Shown: positions 25,201 through 36,800 of the stretch, one piece after another
Layout of the letters: each line of letters opens with the position of its first letter
Numbering within the stretch: the first letter of the stretch is position 1
DNA from: Brassica napus
Taxonomy: Eukaryota; Streptophyta; Magnoliopsida; Brassicales; Brassicaceae
Assembly: GCF_020379485.1 (NCBI RefSeq)
Contig: NC_063442.1
Location: 10,193,509 to 10,257,508 of the forward strand
DNA: 64,000 nt
Direction of reading: 5' to 3'
Translations under genes and position numbers: made by a program
Notes under the pieces: generated by a model
Seen by the model: only the letters and a program-made list of their open reading frames with translations
What the model was told of the DNA's origin: nothing
The model's database searches: none

Positions 25201-25755
25201 GTTCCCAAGCTTTTTTGATATTATACCTTAAGGGAATCACTGATCCCAATACTCCCGAAACTAGACCAATACATGATTGTGAGTCAGAATAAAAAAAAAA
25301 AGAACAAGCAATTATTAATAAACTCGTGAAAGAAAAGTGATATTAACTTGAGATCGCTTGACGAAGACATGTTGTAATTTAGTGTCACGACATCACATGT
25401 GAGTCATCTTGGCTCCAAACTAAGCTGATAGGGTTGATAATAACAAAAGGGGAGAAGTCTTGTCTTAAGCTTCAACTAACCATTTTTGAATAAATATGCA
25501 CTCGTAGTCACTTCTCATATATCCAAGCAAATATAATGTGTTCATATCAAAAATAAAAAGTTATAATCTGCATTATTTTGTGTCAGTGTGAACTGAGTTT
25601 TCATTAATAATGAATGAATGATCTCATCTTGTTATTCGTTGTCAACAAAAATACATTATGAAAAGGGTTCGCAGATTCAAAGATAAGTCAGATCAGAACC
25701 TACATATATATAACCACAGGAATGTAATATATGGTATCAAGACTCAACAACCAGC
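22237..25755. other. Gene-free AT-rich region with decayed repeats
   Basis: No coding frame that I trust; the small frames at 22277 and 24242 are low-complexity chance frames. At 22970-23530 there is a repeat rich in TTCGGGTATTTTGG and GGATAATTCGAAT-like phrases, the mirror-image wording of the CCCGAACCCGA repeat at 25.76-26.43 kb, so probably a decayed relative. A 24-bp unit is repeated nearly three times at 24257-24318, and ATAATG is repeated at about 25036-25060. Confidence 0.4.
24257..24318. repeat. 24-bp tandem repeat, about 2.6 copies
   Basis: The unit TTTATAATATATTTGATGAA followed by GACA occurs at 24257, 24281 and, partially, at 24305 with one substitution (GATGAA to GAGGAA). It is inside a low-complexity frame and is unlikely to be coding. 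Confidence 0.75.
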
Positions 25756-26440
25756 TCGAGTAGAGGCGGGCACTTTACCCGATATCCGAAGTCGCACCCG
25801 AACCCGATCCGAAAAATCCGAACCTAAATCTGAATCGAAATAGCAAAATATCCGAATGGGTATTAAATTAGGAGAGATTGGATATCCGAACGGGTAATAT
25901 CCGAACCCGAATGGATATACGAAGATAACCGAACATATGTACAATTAATCTTATATTTCTAGTTTACATCTCTCATTTTATATAAAATATTTATATTGAT
26001 ACTACACATACTTTAAGTTTATATGATATACATACAATTACGGAGAAAATGATTTGCTATTAACTTAAAATGCATGTCAAACTTTTTATTTCAAGAATTA
26101 ACAAAAAGCTACATCCAAAATTTAAAAACAATAACCAAATTAGTATCTTTTTAGTTTGAAAATGTTGTACAAATCTATTAACCATTCAATCTATTAAAAA
26201 TAAAAAAATTAGTTAAGTGAAAGTTATATATTTAAATAAAAGAAATTTGAGAAATGATTTTTTTTTTTAAATCTAAATATCTGAATCCGATCCAAAATAA
26301 CCGAATCCGAACTAAAAAAACCCAAACCCGACCCGAAGTATAGAAATACTCGAACGGGTTCTACACCTCTATACCAAAATACCCGAAAATTCAAAATATC
26401 TGATTCGAACCCGAACGGGTATACGAATGCCTATCCCTAT
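25756..26440. mobile_element. Non-coding element with CCCGAACCCGA-rich ends, probable hAT-like MITE
   Basis: The left end (TAGAGGCGGGCACTTTACCC) and the reverse complement of the right end (TAGGGATAGGCATTCGTATA, then CCC) share the pattern TAGRGRYRGGCA..T..TACCC, a common form of inverted terminus in plant hAT-type MITEs. Both ends carry dense CCGAACCCGAA-type wording; the middle is plain AT-rich DNA. I could not find a clear 8-bp target duplication, so the class is an inference. Confidence 0.5.
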
Positions 26441-27880
26441 GAGAAATTAAAGAGCGTGAACAAAACAAAGAAATAAATAACCTCTGAAATTTTGTGATTT
26501 CATCCAAATGCAAACATGCCTGTATGACGGTCTCATCTTTTGTAGATGTGAAATTCATAAGACTTTCAACAAATAAGCTATTATAAGCTAATTACTATGA
26601 TAGTGAAAATAATAATAACAAACATCCAACCAATATAACATATTTATGTTGTTTTAACAATCTGAATTCAAAAGCCCAAAACTGTACCAACTATACAGTC
26701 TCCGTTAAGTGAACCTGCAATCTGATTGGATTCTCATGGTCTAGCCTATTATGTTTTCTTGGCCTATATAGAAAATGACCTTTGGATATTGAGACTTTTG
26801 ATAGGGTTTGTTGTATAATCCATACGAAACTGCGTCTTCAAATTTTTGCTTCCACCATAGAACTTCACGTTTCCAATTATACGAATTCAAAATGTAGTTA
26901 GTTGAATATATATTTATTGTAGTAATTATTGATACAAATATATTTAAGTTTAGCCATAATTATTCCTATGTATATTCTAAATCTATATAATATAATTTAC
27001 AAAATATTTTACGTATAATTAAATTTAAAAATTGTTTGAAAGTTTTAATTTTTGGCTTATCTATGATTAATTTTTATTTTAATAGTTTAGTTAAATAAAA
27101 ATACAAATATTGTCTACCTGTCAAATCAAAAGAATTAGTTTTAAATTTCACATATGAGCAATACGTAATAGATAACCATTTCACTAAGTTCTCTTTTAAC
27201 ATGTAGTAGATGCGTAATACAATTTTATATGATTTTTAAATATTTATACAAATAAAGAATTTCCAAATCCTTTACAAATAATTTTATACTTCTTATAATA
27301 TTTTATAAGTTATATATTAATTTATAATTATTTATAAATGATTTATAAACTCTTGTAAATAGTTTAAAGTTTTATAAAATTATTTGGTAAGCCATGTTAA
27401 ATATTTATAAAAAATTTTATTTTTTATAAATGATATATAAAGCATTTATGGACTCTTAAAAGCATTACTGGATTGTTTAAATATGAAATCATGATATAGG
27501 TTTCTATAAATTGTTTTTCGTTCATTATTTACATAGTTTATAAATATTAGAAGAATTGATCGAATATTATTACTCTTTCTATATTTAAAAATTAATTATC
27601 ATAAATCATTATTCGGAGTATCATTCAAATTATTTGGCAAGTGATATTAAGATCATCTTCAATGAAAAACTTCATATTTTTCTCCAAACTTACTCCATTT
27701 GTACTCCATTATAGAGTGAAAAATAGAATGTGTATGAGCATTTATTACTTCAAATTCCATTTTTAATCAGAAAAGTTAGATTAAGGTTGGAAATGTTCTA
27801 ATTGATTCTAGACATACGTTTTACTTTTAAATCTAATTAAAGTAAATAAAATTTAAAAATTATCGACTAATTTATTATAA
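26441..27880. other. AT-rich non-coding spacer
   Basis: No gene seen. The region is very AT-rich with many TTTATAA and ATTATTT phrases and carries no recognisable terminal repeats. Confidence 0.35.
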
Positions 27881-28365
27881 CTAGGTGGTTGCTCGCGATT
27901 TTGCAGGGTATAAATATTTTATGAAAATTATATATTATGTTTATAATTTTATAACTTTGAATAATAATCATAACTATTAAAAATAACCTTTTTATTTTAA
28001 ATAGTTTGAAAATCAAAGTCTTGATATTGTATAATCTTAGAAGATAATTGAGATATAGTGTTAATTCTATAAATTTTATTATAAGTTTCCAAAACTTTTT
28101 TTTATGGCATAATTTTTGATTAATAAAAAACAAAGATTAATGAACAAGAAGTTCTTTTATAACACATTCTATTTTGCATTATTTTTTCTACCACTTTATT
28201 TTATTTATAAGTAAAATAATTACAAATAATTCATTAACAGTTACAGTACTACATAAAACACATGTATTTCGGCAAGCATATAAAACATTAAGTAAGTAAA
28301 TGTATAAATTAACAGAGAATATAACCAATAATACAACAAACAAATTTTACTATTCTTCACTGATG

Positions 28366-28403
<38 letters not shown>

Positions 28404-29288
28404 CTTATATTTTTCCTATTACAAAATAAGCATGTCAATTTTATCATAATCAAAACAATATCTATAGAGTCTTAACTCCAGGCATGTATTAAAATATTGT
28501 TTCTGCTTTTCAATTTATATTTTAATAAACTTTTTCATTGACTAATATTATTTAAACGAATTTACCATAGAATTTTATATAATCAAAGCTATAAGAATTA
28601 TATTAATAGAGTATATCAACTTTAGTCTTTTATTAGTTTAATGTCACAATATTTCAGTTTTATATTATCATAAATATTTTTATTTATTAATATTATTTTA
28701 AAATACTTACTATATATTTTTTTGTTTTTAAATATATAACTACATTAATCATTTCTGAAAGTAATAACTCAACTATACAATCAATATTTGTCACTGAAAA
28801 ATGACTGAATGTTTTAAAAATTGTATATTTGACCGTTTTGCAATCATTGGTCACATTTTAGAGAAAACAAAATATAGTGAGTATAAAAATATTATTAGGT
28901 TTAGGTTAAATAGTTTTCTGTAATCTATAATTTATTGTATCCACTATTAATATAAATATGTTAAAATCATATATATAATTATTTCTATCATACCATTGTA
29001 TTTATATGTATATTTTAAATTTTTAGAATGTAATCTATGATATTTAATTGTTTCTATAAACAAATTATGTTAATTCTTCTAACTTTAAAATGTTTAATTG
29101 TTTGTATGGTAATATAGATTATATTTAGTAGTTCTAGGATTAGTTTCATTTTTAAAACTTTAATTAAATAAATAAAAATTCAAATACCAACAACCAATCA
29201 AATTAAGAAAATTAATTATAAACTTTACCTATGAATGACACCTAAGAAAAATTTATTTAAATGACTTCTCAATTAATATATAGTAGGA
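27881..29288 (-). mobile_element. Probable non-autonomous Helitron (about 1.4 kb, minus orientation)
   Basis: Read on the minus strand, the element starts TCCTACTATATATTAATTGA after a host A (29289) and ends with a GC-containing segment (TGCAAAATCGCGAGCAACC) followed by ACCTAG before a host T (27880). This fits the A|T insertion and CTAG end of Helitrons. There is no coding capacity. A (TA)18 microsatellite lies inside at 28367-28402. The 5' terminal call rests on resemblance to known Brassicaceae Helitron ends and is less certain than the 3' end. Confidence 0.6.
28367..28402. repeat. (TA)18 microsatellite
   Basis: Uninterrupted alternating TA of 36 bases. It produces the poly-YI translation in the overlapping small frame, which is therefore not a gene. 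Confidence 0.95.
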
Positions 29289-29654
29289 TTATGTTATAAT
29301 TAATATTTTTATTTATTAATATTATTTTAAAATAATTACCATATATTTTCTGTTTTTAAATATACAAATACTTTAATCATTTCTGAAAGTAATAACTGAA
29401 CTATACAATCAACATTTGTGACTGAAAAATGACTGAAGTTTTTTTTAAAATTGTATGTTTGACTGTTCTGCATTCATTGGACACTTTTATAATATATATA
29501 TATAGTGAGTATAAAAAATATTATTAGGTTTAGGTTAATTAGTTTTTTGTAATCTATAATTAATTGTATCCCCTTACTTTTAAAAAAATTGTATGTTTGA
29601 CTGTTCTGCATTCATTACACACACGATCTACAAGCATCATATATATCATTCATA
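29289..29654. repeat. Partial direct copy of the interior of the neighbouring Helitron
   Basis: 29310-29570 repeats 28660-28930 (landmarks CATTTCTGAAAGTAATAACT, CTGAAAAATGACTGAA, ATTATTAGGTTTAGGTTA) at an offset of about 640 bases. A third short copy of TTGTATGTTTGACTGTTCTG sits at about 29590. It is sandwiched between two Helitron 3' ends and may be the relic of an older insertion. Confidence 0.7.
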
Positions 29655-30178
29655 CTAGGTGTTTTGTCCGCGATGCGGGCTTAAACATTTTCATAAATTT
29701 TTGAAAAGTTATTTGTACACTATATTCATTACTAAAATAAATTTTAAAATAACTCAATATTATAATTTTAATTATATAATTAAGATCATTTATTTGATTA
29801 ACATTTAATTATATAATTTATGTTTTTAACGTTTTACTAAAATACTTTTTCAGATAATAATACAATATATGTATATATAGAAATTATCTTTTTAATTATA
29901 TTTTTAGATTTTGGATAATTCAATATTCTATTTTTAATTATATAATTAAGAATTTTATTTAATTAATATTTAGTTATATAATTTATGTTTTTAACTTTTT
30001 ACTTAAAGAATTTTTCAGATAACAATACAATATATATATATATATAAGTTATCTATTTTCTAAATTATATTTTCAGATTTTGGATAATTCTTATTATTCT
30101 TAATATTAATCAATTATCTAATCAAAATCAATTAAAATTTCGTTTTTATTTTTTTAATTTATTTATACTTTTTATTCA
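29655..30178 (-). mobile_element. Helitron 3' end (minus orientation) with ~167-bp internal tandem repeat
   Basis: On the minus strand the end reads AAGCCCGCATCGCGGACA, then AAACACCTAG before a host T (29654): a short GC hairpin (CCGC-ATC-GCGG) followed by CTAG, the standard Helitron 3' signature and the same CACCTAG style as the end at 27881. The interior has two copies of a ~167-bp unit (about 29756-29922 and 29923-30089). I could not locate the 5' end, so the right boundary is only the limit of what I can assign; it may extend past the gene-like segment that begins at 30179. Confidence 0.6.
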
Positions 30179-30670
30179 TTAAGGTATAAACGATATTAAC
30201 CACAAATAATAGTATAGATGAAGCCGAGAGGAGACGGAGACGACAACAGAAGCTAATTGAGAAGCAGGATCGTCGCTAGCAGGTGTAGTTGCTACGGTGG
30301 TGGGTTGCTCGGCGCGGCTCAACGGCGAGCCCACGCTGCCGCTAGAGGACACCGATTGAGCTGAAACCGTCGTACTAGGGTTCTTTACGAGAGAATCTTC
30401 ATGAGGGTTTTGAATAGAATTGGAGGCTGTAGTTGTCATTCGACTTGATTTTTGAGGAAAGCCCAGATGATTACTCACCTTTCAATTCGAATTCCGCTGA
30501 TTGCAACCGGAGAAATGTGATGATTTTTATGGATTTGGGCGGAAGGAATCAACATCTGAGAAGAGTGGTTGTGCGATTCATTGATCACAGAAGACAAGAT
30601 GATATCGATTAACTTGCAACTAGAGGAGGCGGAGACGAGAGGAGATGGAGACGACGACAGAGAGAAGAAA
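30179..30670 (-). other. Gene-like fragment of unknown family, possibly captured by a Helitron
   Basis: GC content rises sharply here against the AT-rich surroundings. On the minus strand a leader-like stretch (30670-30480, with CTCTCTGTCGTCGTCTCCAT) ends at a good donor (AAAG|GTGAGT at 30479), and a 99-residue Ser/Thr/Val-rich frame runs from 30478 to 30179 (SVSSSGSVGSPLSRAEQPTT). I do not recognise a domain. A 28-bp imperfect direct repeat (about GAGAGGAGAYGGAGACGACR) lies at both edges, 30223 and 30633. It sits directly beside a Helitron 3' end that points toward it, so it could be a captured host exon. It may also be a truncated 5' end of a normal gene. Confidence 0.4.
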
Positions 30671-30872
30671 AAAAAAATTGAAATTTCAAGTTTTCGGACA
30701 CGTGTTCTAAAAACTCCACTCTAAATAGGTTCCCAAAATCTTCTATTAAGGATCGATTACTTCCATTTAAATTACTTTTGATTTAATTAAATCACTGGTT
30801 TTTTAAAAAACTCCACTTAAGGACCTGGGATAATGATGGTCTAAAGAGGTGTCGTAGAGAAAGTTCTTAACA

Positions 30873-31148
30873 ATGGATTACCCCAAACGTAATATTTGGA
30901 TTACTGCAAGTCGTTTTTTGGTCAACGAGGAGAACAAAGTAGCCCTATGTTGTGGGAAATGTATATTTAACCGCAATACCACGACGCAGAAGTTAGTATA
31001 CATTGCTGGGGAGGATAATAATAAACTCAAGCTAGTGGATCTTGGTGCATTTACCCTCGGAACATTTTGGCCAATTATTCTTGATTTTGTTCCAAGTTTG
31101 GTTCAAATCCTCCCAATTGGAGGCAAAAGAAAAAATAGAGGTGACTAG
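30873..31148 (+). pseudogene. F-box-associated (FBA) domain C-terminal fragment
   Basis: A 91-residue frame resembles the C-terminal part of Brassicaceae F-box-associated domains: a W-I-x-A-S-R-F-L-V-N-E-E-N-K-V-A-L-C-C strand pattern, a Y-I-A-G-E-D strand, V-D-L-G, and a closing FVPSLVQI. There is no F-box and no Kelch-like repeat upstream; an in-frame stop lies 18 bases before the ATG. Complete family members are 350-400 aa SCF substrate adaptors, so this is a truncated relic. Confidence 0.7.
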
Positions 31149-33593
31149 GTAATTAAGCTACATGCAATCTTTTTTCTTCCTTATATGGTTTATCTTGGTC
31201 ATGTCGTTGGAATTTATTTGAGATAATTTATCATCAACAAGTGGCCATGTTCTTCGAAAAATTAATGAGTTTTATATTTCACTAAAGATGTGGTATTTAT
31301 CACATGTTTTAACTGCCATTTATATGATCTCGTACAGAGAGGGGAAGCTAATAACTGATGTTGTCTCCTTCAGAACGGTATAGGAGATGTATGTCACTCT
31401 CAAGACTCTTGCCTTAGCCCAAACAACATAAACATTTTTTTTTGTCGGCTACCCGTGTATGCTAGATCAAGTGGTGGCAGACGTACCGATTCTCCAAGGA
31501 GCATTACTGTAGTAAAAATACGTCTGAATCCCTGTTTAGAAGCGCCACAGTCTAAACCAGATTGTAACGTAATGGGAGGAAAGAAAAACAACGCTTGAGG
31601 AAAATCATGAAGAACCCAAGAGTATACGTAGGCCACATATAGTTTGTTAGACCTTTTTCATGAAACAGAAAGAGCATGAGACAACCATACTGAATCCTCA
31701 CACACTCAATAACAATGGCAACCGGAAACTATGTGATCTTATTGGAACCCTCACTAATGATACCTCAAAAAACAAGAGCACCATCCAAGTGAAACCAACG
31801 TTGTACTTCAACGCCTCATGAAAATAAGGACGCAAGTAATGAATAGTAGTGCGAAATCTAGGCTTCCAACCTGACTTCAGAAATGGGAAAGTCGTAAAAA
31901 AAAACCATGAAAGCAGTTTTGTGGACTCTTACAAGCTTCACTTCGCAAAGTGATATTGACCGATCAACATAGAGACATGAACATATTCCACTTGAATGTG
32001 AACATGGACTTCCCTTTATCTTGTCACACTCGCGAATCAAAACCACTCCAAAGCCAGCCCATGTTGTGCGTAAAGACAGACGTCAATGTTGTCTGCCATT
32101 ATGAAGACAAGAAGAAAGAGCCAGTAACGTGAAAGATGGTCGCTGAAAAACTGAGTCGTCAAAAGTGATGTAGAAAACATAGGGAGAATAAACAAAGGCC
32201 AATTGCGAGAACCCATGGTTTTGATTGCTTGACACTGAACAAGAACGCTCAACTAAAGTGTGAAACAACATTGCCCTAGAATCCTTCCATGACGCAAAGA
32301 TACAGTCTCAGAATGTAAACATGGAGATTGGCGCAAGCAAGACGTCAGTTCCAAAGTTCCATAACTTACATATGAAACACATCAACGGATGTCCGAGATG
32401 GGTTGAAGTTCTGGCACTTGTTTCTATAAGAATTATGTAACCAAAAATAAAATCCAAAATATGGACATCTTTTTCAAGCCTTGAAACAACCACTAAATTC
32501 TTTTGAGTACTTGATTTTGGCCATACTTGCATCGTGTCTATGCAAAATCTGCATAGCTTTTACCCAAAAATATGATAATGTAAATAGCACCAATTGGTTT
32601 ACTATCATGTTCATATTTGTCAAAAACTTTCTCAACACGGATCTCTTTGTTGTGACCTTCCTCACTTCGTTGAACACGATCTGGCGGTTCTTTATTGATA
32701 TATCTAGGATGACTAGCAAGATCAATAAAATTGCCTTGGTTTTTCTTAGCTATGTGAACTAACATGTCCTGATAAGATAAAACTCCTATTCAATCCTCTT
32801 TCCAAGTAGCACAAATATTCATATTTTGCTTCTAGTGACCCATATACGCATCATTATCATCTTTGTTGAAGTTGTGGACACGTTCTATTGGAGTAAGGTT
32901 ATATTCCGTTTTTGAGCACCAAATTCTGCGTTCATGTCTTGAATTTGATTATCATCTTTGTAAACATCAAAAACTGGTTCTCCAATAATTTATTTATATT
33001 CTTGGCAGAGACCATCATCTTTAATATTTCTCTCCTTAGAAATCACCAGGTAAGACTGCTCACCATGCTGCCACTCATGTTGACGTTGTAATATTGTATT
33101 AAATGCGATTTTGACAGCTTTGAGTAAAGCTCGTGCAGTCCACTTGTGAATAACTCCAACGTCTGTAGGAGATTTTTCCTTTTGTAGTGTAGGTTGAGGT
33201 AACATATTGTAAGTGATGACTGTGGACCTAGCCTTAATTAAGAAACTATAGTTTCTGGAATCTAATACTAATTGATTAAAACTTCTGGAATCTAATACTA
33301 AAGTAGAGAAAAATACTATAACATTGATCTTATTTAAGGTGTGAATACCGAAGATCAATGTCTTTATAAAATAAATAATAGAGCAAATTAAAAAGCCTTG
33401 TTTTGATTAATAAGTTTTATAAGTCGTACCCTTACAAGCCAAGATCAACTATATATAAGTGTACTGAAAACTCTAACGGGCTACTATTCTATTCTAATGA
33501 GATGAGGACAACTTAAAACCTTGTTTATCAAGTAAAAGGAAAATAAACACCAAATACAGAAAAGATAATAAAATGCATGATGGAACATGTGGA
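31149..33593. other. Unclassified decayed sequence, probably transposon-derived
   Basis: More balanced base composition than the flanks and several short broken minus-strand frames (31400-31636, 32037-32252, 32308-32532, 32990-33358) that hint at an old coding region interrupted by stops. I recognise no transposase, reverse transcriptase or integrase motif. A 20-base phrase (CTTCTGGAATCTAATACTAA) occurs twice near 33255 and 33281. No function is assigned. Confidence 0.4.
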
Positions 33594-33849
33594 CAGTGCC
33601 GGTTTTGAACACATCCCCATGAAACAATTGAATGGGGCCTCTGATTTATTAAAAAAATTTAGGTCTAATTTTTTTTACATTATTGTTATTTGTCTTAAAA
33701 TTTAAGAACTCATAAAGTTTACTAGTTTCACTGATATTGTAATTTTTGTTTTTACCTTAAGGTTTTTATGGATTAAATTTTTAAGTATTATTTAAGGGTC
33801 TCAATTTTTAATTTCGTATTGGACCATGGAAATCTCAGAACCGGCACTG
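33594..33849. mobile_element. hAT-type MITE (256 bp) with perfect 8-bp target duplication
   Basis: Starts CAGTGCCGGTTTTGA and ends with the inverse of CAGTGCCGGTTCTGA. The flanks are CATGTGGA at 33586-33593 and again at 33850-33857, a perfect 8-bp target-site duplication, the length made by hAT transposases. No coding capacity, so it is a non-autonomous element mobilised by a hAT transposase elsewhere. Confidence 0.92.
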
Positions 33850-33857
33850 CATGTGGA

Positions 33858-36800
33858 TGTACGCTGCATCACCGAGGCCTTTGTAGGGGAAGATAAGTTA
33901 AATCGTATAGCATTATGTTACAACTGAATACACTGCTGAAACAGCGACCAATGAAATTGTAGGGGAAGATAAGTTAAATCTCTAAACGGCGCCAAAGTGT
34001 CCCAACCATTGGTTATTCTACTAATTTGGTAATATTATCGGCTTCTCTGTCAAGTCCATCGACCAATGAAATTGAAGGAAATATATTCAGTAGCTCTTAT
34101 GCGGTTTTAGACTTGGGTTCAAAATATGAGATGGACGATAAATTCTCACATAACCTGAATATGAACGTCAATAAAACCTACTCAAAAAGTTTAAGCCGTA
34201 GTGGGAGGATGACGGACAAAAGAGGATGTGGAGGCCCAAAACCACCATTTTAGGAGTTTTTCGAAGATCATCTCAAATCTTTTATTTTTATAAATATTCT
34301 TATATGTTGTTTGTTTTAAAATGTTTGATTTCTCAACTATAAGATATTTTCTTATGATTATATCTTTCTTACTTTTAAAATTAATGCACCAAATTTTGGT
34401 TTAAAAAAACATTAAAATCAAAGAAGAAAAAAAGTTCACGGACTACAAAAAGTAGTCCCTAACCGATGAATGGTTCAAACTATTAGAAGATTCAAGCCCA
34501 ACACTATAATCAAGCCCATTACCTCAATGTATCTAGTGTTTTAACATTGATAGATTCCATATAAATATGTTTGTAATGGCATTGTGCTAGAGTAACCAAA
34601 GTTGCCATAGTTGCAGCCAAACCTTCATCTTTATAATTATCAATCATCAATATATTTTTGCTTGGTGAGTGGTGACAATAAGTATTCTTCTCTTTAGTTT
34701 CTTACCATTTCAATAAAGCTCCATGAGCTATTAGTCTTTCAATAAAGCTTAGAGCCATAATCTTTCTAGTTTCATAAATCTCTACACAAACTACAAAAAC
34801 GAAACAAGGATAAAATCACTGAGTCCAGCCTCACGAGACCACGTAGACTTGATCAAGCCACTATTCTTGTGGTTTAGTTAAACAATGTGACAAGACCTAA
34901 ACGATCGTTACTTGATATTGAAAATAGACCGAGATATATTACCTAATAAAAAAAGATACTTTATGGCAAAGGTGATAAAAACCCCATACGCGTATTGACT
35001 TACCAAACACACGTTTGTTTATCTACCGAAAATTGATTCTATCTACCGAATATTGTCGTATGTTTCGGTTAAGTGATCAGTTATTATTTTATTTTATTTT
35101 TGACAACAAGTGATCAGTTATATTATAGAAAGAAAAATATATTTTGTTTTATTAGAACCAGTAAACGATTAGTATGTACCACCGTTTATTATACTTGTCT
35201 CATTACATACCGACTTATCCATTCCGTAATTTATTCACATAATTATCTCTGTAGAAAATAACTGAAAGAAGAACTGAGAAGATCTCCAACTAACTTTCAC
35301 TTTTTTTAGCGGAACATGTCATTGTCCCGTTAGCTCTGGCCGGTGCACAAGTAACGCATCTTCAGATAGATTCTCCTTAAACTGCTTTGACCTACAACGA
35401 GAAATTTCCGGTTAAACATGGCATTACCCACACTTGCGAACGCCAGCGCGTGAGTTCCAGTCCTAGCTTTGTTAAATGACACGTGTGATTTTACTCTTCT
35501 GACCATTGAACCGCCCGGTGGACTAAACTGACGGTTACCTATCAGTCGAAACATTTGTCAACTGAACATTGTTGTTTAGCTCTTTCGCTATTATTTCTGC
35601 GAAACTTCAAGCCAAAGCCTGTGGTTGAAAGTAAAAACATATAAAACAAACTTTTACAAATTATACCTTTTACAATTAATATAATTTCTGTGATTTTATA
35701 AATTGTTATCTACTAATGTCTTGCAATTTTGCAGTGGACGGAACGTATAAATGGTTGTTTGCGAACTAAACTGTTTTTTTTTTAGAAACTTGTACATGCA
35801 TCTTTTCCGAAACATAACAAAAACTTGTAATTGCATGCATTGGATAAAAAACTCTAAAGCTGTCTATAAACTATTTTTGTTGTAATGATTCACCAAACTG
35901 AATGGAACGAAAACGAAACTTTATTATGGTTCCTGAGCTTGTGCTGGCAACTATTTGCGACTCCTCACACTGAAATCAACCGTCCTGGTTCGTGTTATGC
36001 TTTATTATGTGTACGTAAATGCATTTCAAGCTCGTTCTGCATACTAATTTTTCGCAACTTTTTTTTATTATATTTCGGAGTTCTTATCATCGATCGACAA
36101 AAATATGCATATACATATGTTTTTTTTTATATATACATATGTTGGCATTAAAAAATACACACATATATGATATATACAAGATCCCTATACGTCAAAGTTA
36201 TATAGCAGACCGATCAAGAGGTCTATCCTTATAAATACAGAAAATTGAGATACTTTACCTTCTCCAGTTTATAGTCAAGTCAAAGCAACAAAATCTACAA
36301 AATAAAAATTGTGTTGGAATTACTATTGGTATAAGGCTGATTTTAACTTCTTCTCTTTTTTTTTGAAGAAGGCTGACTTTAATTATATCATTTCCTGTTT
36401 GAACAAAAAAAAATTATATCATTTCCTTTTTCTCAAAACCACTGGATAATTGGATAATGATTTTTAGGATCAGGGACACGTATGATATACAACTGTTGAT
36501 TTTTTTGACATCTTTTTCTTATACAAAACATGTCACTTTAAAATGTTAATACAAAATTTATTTATATATATATATATATATATTAAACTTATTATTGATT
36601 ATAAAATGTATTACTTTTTAAAAATATTATCTCAAACACTATTAGTTAAATAATTGTAAATATTAAAATATGAATATATTTCGATCATTGTTTTAATTTG
36701 TGTGATAAACGTTAAAATGACACTATTTATAAAACGAAACGAGCAGTAGGCTTCGTTTAAAAACATAAGCTTATACATTATTTATAAATCAGTATTTGTC

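Noticed and set aside
28241..28453. Small frame with a run of Tyr-Ile
   Set aside because: It is the translation of a (TA) microsatellite.
35330..35554. Possible small gene in a local GC-richer patch (minus)
   Set aside because: No domain, no splice context, no neighbouring exon; kept only as part of the spacer description.
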